NCBI RefSeq assembly: GCF_014653435.1
Contig: NZ_BNAO01000002.1
Location: 5,166-69,165 of the forward strand
Direction of reading: 5' to 3'
DNA: 64,000 bases
Source: Alishewanella longhuensis
GTDB taxonomy: Bacteria; Pseudomonadota; Gammaproteobacteria; Enterobacterales; Alteromonadaceae
Position numbers and translations under genes: made by a program. Within the stretch, counting starts at the first letter, position 1; each line of letters begins with the position of its first letter. Under the pieces are notes generated by a model, which saw nothing but the letters and a program-made list of their open reading frames with translations, was not told the DNA's origin and did no database searches. Shown here in pieces: positions 8,506-18,743 of this stretch.

Positions 8506-11181
8506 TTAAAACGCCATCCGGATCCCAGCAACAAAACGACGACCATTTTCATAAATTGAGAATAAGCGCGCTGGATCGGTGTTGTATTCGGTGACTCGCT
8601 CATTGGTTAAGTTAACCGCTTCAAACGACAGGATAATGCTGTCGGTTAGGTTGTAGCTAATGCTGGCATCAACCTGACCGTAGCCATCGTTCCATAACTC
8701 ATCGCCATTAAAATGTAGCCCTTTGTACCATTCTGTACGATAGTTATACATCAAGCGAACACTAAACAAATCTGTTTCATAATAACCACTTAAGTTATAC
8801 ATATGACGAGAGGTTCCTTCTACCAATCCCGAACCAGGCTTAGTAAGATCGCGTTCTTCATCACGTTTAGCATCAGTATAGGTATAGTTAGCCATTACCC
8901 CGAAATCACCAAAGGCCTGCTGATAACTCAGTTCCATCCCCTGAGTACGACCTCCAGGGCCATTGCTTGGTCGGGTAAAGGTCACATCGACCATCTTCTG
9001 CTCTTGTTCCCAGTAGCGCTGGTCCACAAAGGTTGAGAAACTGCGATAGCTTTTCACGTCTTTCATAAAGTAAGTCGCAGCGAAAATTGACGATGGATTA
9101 AAATACCACTCATAGCTTAAATCGAACTGATCAACAATTTGTGGTTTTAGCATAGGGTTACTTGCGGTGCCGGTAGGCTGAGCCACATTTAGAGAACCAT
9201 AGCTAATAGCGGTCGAAATATCATTCCAATTTTGACGAGCCATTACCCGGGCGGCACCAAAGCGTAACAAGGAATCATCGGTTAAATCAAAGGCAATATT
9301 GAAACTAGGTAATACTTCTTTATAGCTATTTTTAACCTCTACCCAGGCCAGTTCGGCTGGACGCAACCACTCACGATCAATGGTTAAGAAACCCCAACTG
9401 TCATCTGAGAATTCGTAACCACCTGATGTCTGGCGGGTATCAACATAGCGTACCCCCAAATTACCGCGGAAACCTTCGCCTTCAAAGTCACCTTGCACAT
9501 ACAAGGCTGTGATATCTTCTTCTACCGCCCAGTTTTCTGCCAGAATTAACGATTTCGCATAATCGGCTTTCACGCCATTCAAGCCAACAAAGGCAATTTC
9601 TTCCATCCGATCACGATTATGAATAACTTGCTGCCCTAAATTACCATTCACAGCAGCATTAATATTTTGACTGCCAGTGGTTAAGTTACATTGAGCTAAC
9701 GTTGGACAAGTATCAAAAATATACTGAAGATATACCGGCCAATCAGGCGCTAAATTTGCGTCTGCAAGCGTATTAGGGCCATGCCAGCTGTATGCAGTTC
9801 GCCCTTGAGTTCGCTCTGCCGCGCGCAGTTTTACGCCGGTTTTTATCTGCTTAAATACCCCATAATCAACCGGTAGACTTAAATCCAATTGACCATAATT
9901 TTCTTCATCCGTAGTAGGTTTTTCACCACCCCAGATCCAACCAGCTCTAAATTGTGCCGGATCCGCAGCGTTCACCTCAGTGCTGGCGCTTGGTGTACTA
10001 CCCCGTAAATCGAAGTTATAGCCAGTGGTTGCTACGTATTCCCAAGAGGTTTCTCTTAATGTGCCGCCTTTGGCGCGAGTGGTACCAAACTGGCCATGTA
10101 GCTCATAATTATCGGCACGATAGGTAAAATCAAAATCGATACCCTTGGTTTCAGTTGAAGCAACTCGATTAATAAAGTTATAAGCTGCCGTTCCTCCTGC
10201 CGCTACAGATCCAGCCACAATACTGTTATCTACTTTGGTGGTATTACCCAGTAATGCTGCATCGTTATTAACAAAAATTAACCAGTTGGCATTTTGGTTA
10301 TTAGCATCAACTTTTGAGTGCAGTGCATTTACTGTCATCTCAAAGTTGGCAGATGGCGCATACTGAAATGACGCAAATAAGGTCTCACGTTCCCGCTGCT
10401 GCTCAAACCGCGGCACACCAATATGGCTTGGTAAACGCGCATCTAAGCCGGGGTTTTTGGGCCAACCCAAAATCTCAAAGCCTTCACGAACTACAGTACG
10501 ATCTTGCTTAATAGCAGACACGAGAATACCTAACGTATCGTGCTCATTTTTCCATGAATAGAGCCCGGAAAGTTGCGGATCCCACTTACCTGACATCTCA
10601 GAATATTGACCTTCCATCGATATATTGACGCTATTTGCATCTAAATCTAAGGGTTTACGAGTTCTCAGAACCACAGTACCACCTATAGAGCCCTCATCTA
10701 TACTGGCCATCGGAGATTTGTAGACTTCCAAGTCAGACACTAAGGCTGACGGCAACATGGTGTAGTTAAAACTCCGCCCTGGATTATCCAAAATAAACCA
10801 GTCTGCTGTTGCTACCGTTTGCCCATTCAGTAAGGTTCTGTTAGTGGCGGAACTAGCACCACGAACCGTAATTTTTTCACCCTCACCAAACTCTCTGCTT
10901 ACCCCCACGCCGGTGATCCTGGATAGTGACTCAGCAACATTGCGATCGGGAAACTTACCAATATCTTCTGCAGTGACCACGTCCACCACTGCATCTGAGT
11001 ATCGTTTGGCATTTAAATTCGCTTGTTGCGATGCCCGGATACCACGGATCTGGATAACTTCTACATCCTGTTCTGCATTAACATCTTCAGCAGCAAATGC
11101 AACTGATGTGACACCTAGGCCGCTGGTCAATAATGCGGCTTTTACTGCTAAAGCACAAATTCCGATCTTTTGGTTAAGCAT
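8506..11181 (-). CDS. TonB-dependent receptor, chitooligosaccharide type
   Basis: Outer-membrane active-transport channel predicted to bring chitin oligosaccharides into the periplasm. The 891-residue protein has an N-terminal signal peptide (cleavage near VAFA-AED), a TonB box in DVEVIQIRG, a plug domain (about 55-170, with VVDVVTAEDIGKFPDRNVAESL and VRGASS) and a 22-strand barrel ending in a C-terminal Phe, as outer-membrane barrels do. IGKFPDRNVAESLSRITGV is characteristic of the sugar-linked receptors of Alteromonadales and Xanthomonadales. The chitin role is inferred from its operator (11227) and neighbours. GGGAGA precedes ATG 11181. Transcription ends at the 8457-8488 terminator. Confidence 0.9.
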   Translation of the reverse strand: MLNQKIGICALAVKAALLTSGLGVTSVAFAAEDVNAEQDVEVIQIRGIRASQQANLNAKRYSDAVVDVVTAEDIGKFPDRNVAESLSRITGVGVSREFGEGEKITVRGASSATNRTLLNGQTVATADWFILDNPGRSFNYTMLPSALVSDLEVYKSPMASIDEGSIGGTVVLRTRKPLDLDANSVNISMEGQYSEMSGKWDPQLSGLYSWKNEHDTLGILVSAIKQDRTVVREGFEILGWPKNPGLDARLPSHIGVPRFEQQRERETLFASFQYAPSANFEMTVNALHSKVDANNQNANWLIFVNNDAALLGNTTKVDNSIVAGSVAAGGTAAYNFINRVASTETKGIDFDFTYRADNYELHGQFGTTRAKGGTLRETSWEYVATTGYNFDLRGSTPSASTEVNAADPAQFRAGWIWGGEKPTTDEENYGQLDLSLPVDYGVFKQIKTGVKLRAAERTQGRTAYSWHGPNTLADANLAPDWPVYLQYIFDTCPTLAQCNLTTGSQNINAAVNGNLGQQVIHNRDRMEEIAFVGLNGVKADYAKSLILAENWAVEEDITALYVQGDFEGEGFRGNLGVRYVDTRQTSGGYEFSDDSWGFLTIDREWLRPAELAWVEVKNSYKEVLPSFNIAFDLTDDSLLRFGAARVMARQNWNDISTAISYGSLNVAQPTGTASNPMLKPQIVDQFDLSYEWYFNPSSIFAATYFMKDVKSYRSFSTFVDQRYWEQEQKMVDVTFTRPSNGPGGRTQGMELSYQQAFGDFGVMANYTYTDAKRDEERDLTKPGSGLVEGTSRHMYNLSGYYETDLFSVRLMYNYRTEWYKGLHFNGDELWNDGYGQVDASISYNLTDSIILSFEAVNLTNERVTEYNTDPARLFSIYENGRRFVAGIRMAF

Positions 11182-11226
11182 GGGGGGTTCTCCCGTTCCT
11201 GTTTTGTAGTCTTGTTGTTATGATTA

Positions 11227-11240
11227 TGACAACGCTGTCA
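11227..11240. promoter_or_regulatory. NagR-type operator before the TonB receptor
   Basis: TGACAACGCTGTCA, 46 bp before the receptor start. Read on the minus strand its half gives TTGTCA as a -35, followed after 18 bp by TACAAA as a possible -10, the same layout as at nagB. Confidence 0.7.
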
Positions 11241-11622
11241 TAAATTAACCATACACAAAAAAATCTAGCTTTGCAAATAACTTGCGCTGTTTTTTTAAGC
11301 AGCTCTTTTAATATGATAGTTCCTGGTTAATTCAACCAGCTAATAAGACAAGGTAGAAATGTTATACAAGTGAGGATTAAGCAATAAAATTCAATGTAAT
11401 AAGTAATATACAACCTAATGTGAAGATTAAGCATTTTCTTGTATCTGCTAGTTTTTTTCGTTAAAACATCAGATTAACCGCGAAAAAAATATCACACAAC
11501 ACCAAAATTTGCGCTATAACTTAGAAGCTTTTTTGACTAGCGCTGTCATAATGCTATAAAGCAATTGCGGTTACTCAACAAACAACCGCATAATATGCAG
11601 CCAACAGTAAGATGAAGCGAAG
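11241..11622 (+). promoter_or_regulatory. AT-rich intergenic region with a degenerate NagR half-site
   Basis: A 382-bp AT-rich divergent region between the receptor and the LacI-type gene, without a credible small gene. Bases 11539-11550 (AGCGCTGTCATA) reproduce the right half of the 11227 operator, whereas the left half is not conserved. This would suit weak autoregulation of the regulator gene. Confidence 0.4.
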
Positions 11623-12645
11623 ATGAAAGTCACTATAAACGATGTAGCCAAACTGGCCGGGGTATCGATAAAAACCGTGTCTAGGGTGATGAACAATGAA
11701 CCATCAGTTCGTCAGGACACCCTTGACAAAGTTATGGCGGCTGTTAAGCAGTTGCAATATCAACCAAATGCTGCGGCTCGCAATTTGGCCAGCAGCAAGT
11801 CTTATAGTATTGGCTATGTGTATGACAATCCTAATGCCTACTATATTATTGATATGCAGAATGGCTTACTGGAAGCCTGCCGCAAACATGGCTATGAATT
11901 GCTTATTCATCCGACTAACGCCAAATCTAGCGGCATAGTACAGGAAGTGTTAGAGCTGGTTGAACGTTCACGTTTAGCGGGGTTAGTACTGACCCCACCC
12001 TTTTCTGAAATGCCGGAAATTGCCACTGCCCTGGACACAAAAGGCATCGATTATGTTCGTATAATCTCTGGCTCCACGCCCTCGGCTAAGCTTAAAAACT
12101 GTGTGCTGGTAGACGATTTTACCGCTGCCTTTCGCATCACCAATCATTTACTGGATCAGGGGCATAGTAAATTAGCGTTTTTATGCGGTGATGAAGAACA
12201 TAGCTCCAGCGGCGAACGCTTAGCAGGTTTCCAGGCAGCGTTAACCAAAAGAGGTATTGCCTTAAACCAGGACTGCATTATCCCGGGTACTTATTCGTTT
12301 GAATCGGGTGTACAGGGCGCGCAAAAATTACTGGCCATGGCAGATAAACCCACAGCAATTTTTGCCTGTAATGATGAAATTGCCGCCGGTGCCCTATTTT
12401 GTGCCAGGCTGTCGCAAATTACTATTCCTGAACAATTAGCCATTGCCGGCTTTGAAAACAGCCCTTTCTCGCGCCAAACCTGGCCGCCGCTAACCACCGC
12501 CAATCAGCCGAATAAAACCATCGCCCGCCAGGCAGCAGAGCTGCTATTTAAAGCCAGTAAGCAAAGCAGCAAACCAAGCAACTTTGAGCAGCCGGTATTT
12601 GTGCCTGAATTAGTAGTACGAGAATCCACCCGCAACGATCTTTAG
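11623..12645 (+). CDS. nagR: LacI-family regulator of GlcNAc/chitin genes (NagR-like)
   Basis: DNA-binding repressor predicted to control the surrounding genes. The 340-residue protein has the LacI helix-turn-helix at residues 1-50 (INDVAKLAGVSIKTVSRVMNNE), the hinge helix NAAARNLAS, and a periplasmic-binding-protein-like effector domain (about 60-335). The effector is presumably GlcNAc-6-phosphate or a related sugar phosphate, as known for NagR of Alteromonadales; this is inference. It lies within the locus that carries three full copies of the palindrome TGACARCGYTGTCA, a typical LacI-type site with a central CG. The gene ends 8 bp from the convergent beta-CASP hydrolase. Confidence 0.85.
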   Translation: MKVTINDVAKLAGVSIKTVSRVMNNEPSVRQDTLDKVMAAVKQLQYQPNAAARNLASSKSYSIGYVYDNPNAYYIIDMQNGLLEACRKHGYELLIHPTNAKSSGIVQEVLELVERSRLAGLVLTPPFSEMPEIATALDTKGIDYVRIISGSTPSAKLKNCVLVDDFTAAFRITNHLLDQGHSKLAFLCGDEEHSSSGERLAGFQAALTKRGIALNQDCIIPGTYSFESGVQGAQKLLAMADKPTAIFACNDEIAAGALFCARLSQITIPEQLAIAGFENSPFSRQTWPPLTTANQPNKTIARQAAELLFKASKQSSKPSNFEQPVFVPELVVRESTRNDL

Positions 12646-12653
12646 CACCTGCG

Positions 12654-14063
12654 CTAATTTTCAATAGCAATACGCCCGGCTTTGACAAAGTTCTGCCAGC
12701 AGCGGGCTTGCGGCGCTAGAATAAAAAGGTCGCCATTTTGGCCGAGTAATTGCTGTGGTACACCCGCTTGTCGAGCTACCTCGGCATTCGCCCGCATATG
12801 CGGCGCTTCCCCATGTACCGGCACAGCGATAGCGGGTTTAACATAACGATAGAGTAAATCCAATTCGCCTTGGTTTGGGTGCCCCGATACATGAATAGGT
12901 AATAGGGTATCGGCTGGCTGCAACACCTGTACTTTTTTTGCTTTAAACTTGTCAATTAACCGGCTGATCAGCATCTCGTTGCCAGGGATCATGATGGCAC
13001 TAAAAATCACTAAATCGTTTTCTTCCAACAGCAACTGCGGATGCCGATCTTCAGCCAGCTTGGTTAAGGCTGCGCGCGGTTCACCCTGACTGCCAGTGGC
13101 CACCACGAGTACTTCCTCGGCTGGCAAAAAGCCGATATGGCCCGCTTCAATCAGCGGGATATCTTCTGGCCAGAAACCGCATTGCCGGGCAGCACCTAAC
13201 ATATTCTCCATGGCCCGACCAAACAACGCTAAATAACGGCCACTTTGCTGCGCCACCCGGCCAAGGCTTATTAAACGGCCAATATTGCTGCTAAAGCCGC
13301 TTACCACCACCCGCTGTTTAGCCGGCTTTATGACTTCTAACAGCGCTTGATAACAGGCGGTTTCTGATAGCGAAAAACCGCTTTTTAAGGCGTTAGTCGA
13401 ATCACACACCATGGCGGTAACACCCAGCTTGGCCAGTCGTTTAAATACCTGGGGTTTAAAAGCCCTACCTAAGATCGGTGCTGCATCCATTTTCCAATCG
13501 GCAGTATGAAACACCGTACCAGCCTCCGTTGTGATTAACAGGGCTTGTGGCTCTGGGATCGAATGGGTGATACTAAGCCAGTTGATTAAAAAGGGGCCAC
13601 ATTGACAGGTACCACCGGGTGGAATTTCAATAATAGGCATGTCGGTCGACAAACCGCTGCGGGCAATTTTACGCCGCAATATTTCGGCAGCAAAAGGCGT
13701 GCAATATACCGGGGCTTGCAAACGAGGCCAAAGGTACACCAAAGCACCGATATGATCTTCATGCGCATGGGTAATTACAATAGCGCACAGGCGCTCGCGT
13801 TGCTGGCTAATAAAACTGGGATCAGCTGCCTGCACTTCGGCAGTGAGCGGGTTGTCACTGGTAGCCAGGTTTGTGGGTTGCAGCGGATTATAAAAGGTCA
13901 CGCCGCAATCGACCATTAACCATTGCCCGGCGTGGCCGTATAAATTTAAATTCATACCAATTTCGCCACAACCGCCTAAAGGCAGAAACCACAAATCTTT
14001 TATACCGGGCTGTGTATCGAATACTACTGCCTTACCCAAAATAGCCCCCTTAATAGCAGGCAA
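12654..14063 (-). CDS. RNase J-like MBL-fold beta-CASP hydrolase
   Basis: Predicted zinc-dependent nuclease of the metallo-beta-lactamase/beta-CASP superfamily. The 469-residue protein shows LPLGGCGEIGMNLNLYG at the N-terminus, the metal motif HAHEDH, ITHSIPE, TADWKMD with the bridging Asp, and the RMMBL segment SGHPNQGELDLLYRYVKPAIAVPVHGE. It is shorter than classical RNase J (about 555) and lacks the C-terminal domain, so activity on RNA is not assured. Start is uncertain: TTG 14063 has AGGGAA about 7 nt upstream, and TTG 14039 has AGGGGG about 5 nt upstream; no ATG is available. Its codon use is richer in GC than the adjacent chitin genes. Confidence 0.82.
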   Translation of the reverse strand: MPAIKGAILGKAVVFDTQPGIKDLWFLPLGGCGEIGMNLNLYGHAGQWLMVDCGVTFYNPLQPTNLATSDNPLTAEVQAADPSFISQQRERLCAIVITHAHEDHIGALVYLWPRLQAPVYCTPFAAEILRRKIARSGLSTDMPIIEIPPGGTCQCGPFLINWLSITHSIPEPQALLITTEAGTVFHTADWKMDAAPILGRAFKPQVFKRLAKLGVTAMVCDSTNALKSGFSLSETACYQALLEVIKPAKQRVVVSGFSSNIGRLISLGRVAQQSGRYLALFGRAMENMLGAARQCGFWPEDIPLIEAGHIGFLPAEEVLVVATGSQGEPRAALTKLAEDRHPQLLLEENDLVIFSAIMIPGNEMLISRLIDKFKAKKVQVLQPADTLLPIHVSGHPNQGELDLLYRYVKPAIAVPVHGEAPHMRANAEVARQAGVPQQLLGQNGDLFILAPQARCWQNFVKAGRIAIEN

Positions 14064-14127
14064 CGTAATTTCCCTGCTAGATCAAGCCTATTACTATACG
14101 GTAAAGCAGTACATACGGCAAAACAGG

Positions 14128-14709
14128 TTATTTGGGTCTAAGCATTTTTTGCAGGGTGCGATCTTTAAGTTTAAAATGATGATAAAGCGCTGCTGCCGCA
14201 TGACCTAGAATCAACACCCAAACCAGATAAGCACCGCCCTCTTTATGAATAAAATCCATTGGCGCTTCGAACTGTTCAAAGCTCAGCCCCATAGTATTGG
14301 CTACCAGTGTCTGAAACAGCCAGGTGTCTTCAAACTTTGGGATATCGAACAGAAAAAAGTACTCAGTCGCTACCCCGGTACCCAAATAACCCGTCAGCGG
14401 CATAATAATGAGCACGGCATATAAAGCCAGATGCCCAAAATGCGCGGCCTTATGCATTAACGCCGAGCCGGGTTCTGGTTGGGGTTGCGGGTTAGTTAAA
14501 CGCCAGTACACTCTTAAGATCACCAACACGGCAATAGTCACACCAAAAGACAGGTGCAACTGCAGCGCAGTCCAGTTCTCGGGGGTGCGCGCTTCGGTAA
14601 ACCATTGCCGGTAATACACTACAATATAGGCCAGTAAAAACAGCACAGCGGTTAACCAATGCAGCGTTCTGGCGACGCTGCCGTAATGTGTTGCAGAATT
14701 TTTGAGCAT
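14128..14709 (-). CDS. Cytochrome b561 family protein
   Basis: Four-helix inner-membrane di-heme b-type cytochrome of the CybB/YceJ type, likely transferring electrons between quinol and a periplasmic partner or superoxide. Candidate heme ligands are in TLHWLTA (TM1), LHLSFG (TM2), HFGHLALYA (TM3) and LGHAAAALYHHF (TM4). ATG 14709 gives a 193-residue protein beginning MLKNSATHYGSVARTLHW, the usual start for this family. An in-frame upstream extension to 14766 lacks family similarity. Same strand as the MBL hydrolase, 64 bp upstream of it. Confidence 0.85.
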   Translation of the reverse strand: MLKNSATHYGSVARTLHWLTAVLFLLAYIVVYYRQWFTEARTPENWTALQLHLSFGVTIAVLVILRVYWRLTNPQPQPEPGSALMHKAAHFGHLALYAVLIIMPLTGYLGTGVATEYFFLFDIPKFEDTWLFQTLVANTMGLSFEQFEAPMDFIHKEGGAYLVWVLILGHAAAALYHHFKLKDRTLQKMLRPK

Positions 14710-14802
14710 CAGATTAAAACCTGTTAAACCAAGTACCAACCTCAAGTTTGCGCGATAACCAGGCACAAATAAAACAAATTTTATTGAAGACTAAGCTTCA
14801 AA

Positions 14803-15649
14803 TTATCGAACTTTTGCCCGCAATCTGTCAGGGAAGTCACCCACCCCTTGTTTAGTGCGGATCACCGGTACTATGCTGCCATCGTCGTTAAAATGTAAGT
14901 ACTCAGCGGCCGTATGGCGCTGGCGTTTGTTGCACCTTGATTCGGGTGTATCCAGCCAGCGATGATAAAACAGCAACCACTGCCCCTGATACTCGACTAT
15001 CGAGTGATGATTATTACTCTGGTGCTCTTGCGCCATTATCACGCCACGGTAGGCCCAGGGACCTTTGGGCGAAGCCGCGGTATAGTAGGTTAGCACTCTA
15101 TTACCTTCGGGCATGGTAAAATAGTACAGACCGTTGCGTTTAAATACCCAGGGGCCCTCCATCTTCGGCTCATAGCCGCCCATATCCATTTTCTGAAAAT
15201 CACCCTTGATACTGCGCATATCGTCGGCCATTTCTGCCACGTAGTAATCAAAATCAATACCGTGGAAATAGAGATAGGCTTTACCATCATCATCAATAAA
15301 TAAAGCCGGATCATTGGCATAAGGCTCACGCCAGAGCGGCGTACCGATAACATCTTTAAAAGGGCCAATGGGCGATTCGCTCTCGGCAATCCCTATCCCC
15401 ATCCACTTGGTGCTATTGGCCGGGTTAGCCCGATCTTTGACACCCGTTCCGGCCGGGAACACCAGATAGTATTTACCCTTTTTATAGGCCGCATCCGGTG
15501 CCCAGGCATAGTCATCGGCCCAGCTTAAGTCATCTACCGACAACACGGCACCGTGCGCCTGCCAATTAACCAAATCAGCTGTAGAAAATACATGCCAGTC
15601 TTTCATATGAAAATCAGCCTGCCACCAATAACCATAAGGCTTTTTTCAT
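14803..15649 (-). pseudogene. GH43 glycosidase gene with internal deletion
   Basis: The intact 3' part (14803-15606, 267 codons) encodes most of a five-bladed GH43 propeller: APDAAYKKGKYYLVFPAG, the Asp of NDPALFIDDDG (residue 99) and the general acid Glu150 in EGPWVF. The first blade, with the general-base Asp, is missing. Upstream at 15649 an ATG opens MKKALWLLVAG followed by TGA (15614-15616), in a different frame. This is what a signal-peptide start would look like, so the gene appears to have lost the codons between its signal peptide and the FHMKDWHVF segment and to be frameshifted at the join. A short cytoplasmic product from ATG 15606 is possible but would lack the base. Bases 15650-15955 show nothing else. 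Confidence 0.75.
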
Positions 15650-15955
15650 TGTTAGTACCTACTTTGTCTTAGCGATAGCGGCCTGCTATCTGCAACGCAG
15701 CATGCCAAAGTCACCGCATTTAGTGCGAACATTTCGCTAAAAACTAACAAAAACTTCCACAATTAACACAAAAGCCCCGCTTCCCCGGTACGCCATCAGG
15801 CGTAAACATTGCGCATCATTCAATTAGTGTCATCTTTTATTAACACTAATCTGGAAGATTGAATACATTTTGCTGCACTAAGTTTGACCAAATGAAAACC
15901 TGATGCTTTATTTACTGACAACATAGGTTAACGCGAATTAACAAGGAAAGTACAA

Positions 15956-17911
15956 ATGGGCTTTAGCAATAAAATTAAAGTTATCAGCTTGATAATAGTA
16001 TTACTGCCGTTAATTATCGCCACTACCGTCATCACTCTGCTAGCGCGCAGTGAGCTTTTTACTGAAGCAGAAGCCCGACTGATTGCAGTACGAGAAATTA
16101 AAGAACGCAATATCGCTGCTATGCTCAACGAATTTTCAGCGGGGTTAGAAGTAGCAATCTCCAGCGTATCTCAACTAACTACCCTGCAGCAAATCGACCA
16201 ATTAGAACAAAGCTTACCGGGTATTAATCAGCAATTGGGCTTCTACGATATTTTTGTGATCGATAGCAAGGGCGATATCATTTATACCGTTGCCAAAGAA
16301 GCTGATTTACATACAAATCTTAATTCTGGTCCCTACCGTGATTCTGGCCTGGGAAAGCTCTATCAAGCTGTTAAAAGCCAACCAGAACGTTTACTAATGG
16401 CTGACTTTTCGCCCTATGCACCTTCCAATAATGAAGCAGCGGCTTTTCTGGGTAAGCGAATTAACCTTGGCGGCGACGCCATCGTGGTGGCAGCACAACT
16501 CTCGATAGATAAAATTAACAGCGTAATGCAAATTCGCGCGGGGATGGGGCAAAGCGGCGAAACCTACCTGGTCGGCACCGATAACCGTATGCGCTCAGAC
16601 TCTTTTCTTGATCCGGTTAACCGTAATATTCAGGCCTCTTTTCGCGGCTCTGTAGCTATTAATGGCGTAGACACCGCAGCCGTGCAACAAGCACTCGCTG
16701 GGCAATCCGGCGTACTTAGAGTAAACGACTACAATAATAACCCGGTACTGTCTGCCTATGCGCCTATTGATATGTTTGGTGTGCGCTGGGCACTGCTGGC
16801 CGAAATTGATATTGCCGAGATCACCGCACCCGCCCAGCGCATGCTCGTTAGCGGTTTAATATTAAGCGCCATTGCCGTGCTGCTTGCGGTATTGGCCGCG
16901 CAACTGGTATGCCGTATTGTGATTACTCCGCTAGGTGGTGAGCCAAATGATATGTGCCAACTGACCAGTGTGATTGCTTCGGGCGATTTTACTACCCAGT
17001 TACAAGTGCCCGATAAACCGAATCATGTCATGGGTTGGTTGGCCAAAATGCAGCACACCTTAAAAGGCTTAATTGCCCAATTAATGGGCATTAGTAAAGA
17101 GCTGGAAATGACCGCCACGCAAAACTCTGCCGCGATAACGCAAGCCGATGGCAGTATTCAACTGCAAGCCAGAGAAACCGATATGCTGGCCACCGCAGTA
17201 GAAGAAATGAGCTATGCCGCTGCCGAAATTGGCAAAAACTCAGCCCTTGCGGCCGATGAAGTAAAAGCGAGCCAGCAGGCGGGTGAACATCTGGTTAAAA
17301 CCCTGGAGGCGACGCAGATAAGTTTGCAACACACTATGCATAGCTTTACTCAAATTCATCAAGAAGTTGCCCATCTGGATCAGGACAGTAAAAAAATCAG
17401 TGTGGTGCTGTCCGTGATTAACGCCATTGCCGAGCAAACTAACTTATTGGCGCTCAATGCTGCCATTGAAGCCGCCAGAGCGGGTGAACATGGCCGCGGC
17501 TTTGCTGTAGTCGCCGATGAAGTCAGACAATTAGCCTTTAGGGTGCAAGAGGCAATAAAAGACATTTCGAGTGTACTTAATGGCATTACCACGCAATCAG
17601 ACTCGTTAGCGAAACACAGTGTGATCTGTGCTAACGAGTCAGAAAAGACCCTGACACAGGCACAAAGCATGGCGACCGCCGTAACCGATATCCGCAGTAG
17701 ACTCGCCACCTTAAAAGACCTGATGATCCAAACTGCCACCGCGGCCGAAGAGCAAACCACCGTATCCGCGACGCTGGCACACAGCATCTCAAGATTAAGT
17801 GCCGCGGCAGAAGAAAATAGCACAGCAATTTCGCAAGTTGCTGTGAGTACGCAACAGCTGCTGGGGATGGCACAAACCTTAGGGCATTCTGCCGGGCAGT
17901 TTAGAGTCTAA
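15956..17911 (+). CDS. Methyl-accepting chemotaxis protein with periplasmic Cache domain
   Basis: Inner-membrane chemoreceptor of 651 residues. It has TM1 (about 8-28), a periplasmic double-Cache-like sensor (about 30-280, including FDIFVID-type and [17 protein letters not shown] segments), TM2 (about 298-320), a HAMP region and a cytoplasmic signalling domain whose hairpin tip reads [30 protein letters not shown]. It signals to CheA/CheW; the ligand is unknown. There is no C-terminal NWETF-type tether. AAGGAAA precedes ATG 15956. It stands alone between the broken GH43 gene and an oxidoreductase, with no che genes nearby. Confidence 0.92.
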   Translation: MGFSNKIKVISLIIVLLPLIIATTVITLLARSELFTEAEARLIAVREIKERNIAAMLNEFSAGLEVAISSVSQLTTLQQIDQLEQSLPGINQQLGFYDIFVIDSKGDIIYTVAKEADLHTNLNSGPYRDSGLGKLYQAVKSQPERLLMADFSPYAPSNNEAAAFLGKRINLGGDAIVVAAQLSIDKINSVMQIRAGMGQSGETYLVGTDNRMRSDSFLDPVNRNIQASFRGSVAINGVDTAAVQQALAGQSGVLRVNDYNNNPVLSAYAPIDMFGVRWALLAEIDIAEITAPAQRMLVSGLILSAIAVLLAVLAAQLVCRIVITPLGGEPNDMCQLTSVIASGDFTTQLQVPDKPNHVMGWLAKMQHTLKGLIAQLMGISKELEMTATQNSAAITQADGSIQLQARETDMLATAVEEMSYAAAEIGKNSALAADEVKASQQAGEHLVKTLEATQISLQHTMHSFTQIHQEVAHLDQDSKKISVVLSVINAIAEQTNLLALNAAIEAARAGEHGRGFAVVADEVRQLAFRVQEAIKDISSVLNGITTQSDSLAKHSVICANESEKTLTQAQSMATAVTDIRSRLATLKDLMIQTATAAEEQTTVSATLAHSISRLSAAAEENSTAISQVAVSTQQLLGMAQTLGHSAGQFRV

Positions 17912-17941
17912 GGAAAAACAAAATTACATAAAAAGGCAAAT

Positions 17942-17970
17942 AACCCAGGTCAGCACTGCTGACCTGGGTT
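17942..17970. terminator. Strong hairpin between convergent genes
   Basis: Perfect 13-bp arms (17942-17954 and 17958-17970, AACCCAGGTCAGC and its complement) around a 3-nt loop, between the 3' ends of the chemoreceptor and the NAD(P)-binding protein. No T-run follows on either strand, so it may act as a weak or factor-assisted bidirectional terminator. Confidence 0.55.
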
Positions 17971-17987
17971 GGCTGATAAGCGCGGCG

Positions 17988-18626
17988 CTAATAGGCAACA
18001 GTAAAACGCCGATTTTGGTGTTTTAGCTGCTCAACTTCGTCCAGTAAGGCTGCTGCATAATCCGCATTGGCAATGCGACTTTTGCCCGTCTCATCTGTTA
18101 GCAAATGATCTAAACCTAAACGAAAGCGCCCCGTTTTTGCACCAGCAAAAATCTCGGCTGCCGGCGATAAAAAGCTCCAGTTTAGCGCATGCTGTTGCTG
18201 CAGTAAGTGCAAAGCGTCTGCCGCGGCCTCAGCCGTAGCACGGTATTCAGGTGGAAACTGCGGGCTATCGAGCAAACGGCTATTATCAGGTAGTAATAAG
18301 CTAGCCGCGCCACCAACAACCAATAAACGCCCAACTTTAGCTGCTGTAGCCGCCGCTAAAACCGATTGAAAGGCATGCAAATAATAGGCTTTAACATCTT
18401 GTTGCGCATGCCCACTAAAAGCACTGATCACTACCGCTTTATTTTGTAATAACCGGGTTAGCGTTTTGGTATCATTAATATCCAATCCCACTACTGTTAA
18501 CCCCGGTTGTGCCGTCAACCGCTCTGGACGACTCACCACCGCAGTCACCTGATATCCGCGGCTTAGTGCTTCGGCAGTAATCGCCGAACCAATAAAACCG
18601 GATGCCCCTAAAATAACTAATTCCAT
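17988..18626 (-). CDS. NAD(P)-binding Rossmann protein, atypical SDR/NmrA type
   Basis: A 212-residue cytoplasmic protein with the dinucleotide-binding motif GASGFIGSAI at residues 7-16 and the NAD(P)H-binding (PF13460) architecture: LVVGGAASLL in the middle and a short C-terminal cap. It is probably a quinone or flavin reductase-like enzyme, or a redox sensor; the substrate cannot be told. ATG 18626 has GAGGA about 8 nt upstream and gives the expected N-terminus MELVILGASGFIG. An in-frame extension to 18659 lacks support. It is divergent from the LysR gene at 18744, a layout in which the regulator commonly controls the oxidoreductase. Confidence 0.8.
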   Translation of the reverse strand: MELVILGASGFIGSAITAEALSRGYQVTAVVSRPERLTAQPGLTVVGLDINDTKTLTRLLQNKAVVISAFSGHAQQDVKAYYLHAFQSVLAAATAAKVGRLLVVGGAASLLLPDNSRLLDSPQFPPEYRATAEAAADALHLLQQQHALNWSFLSPAAEIFAGAKTGRFRLGLDHLLTDETGKSRIANADYAAALLDEVEQLKHQNRRFTVAY

Positions 18627-18743
18627 ACTATTTTCCTCACAAGCTTGCTGTCTGAACAATTAATGTGATGGCATTATGGCTGCTCGATTAATACAGAAAA
18701 ATAGCCTAATATTAAAATCACTGTTTAAAAAATTAAAACAATC

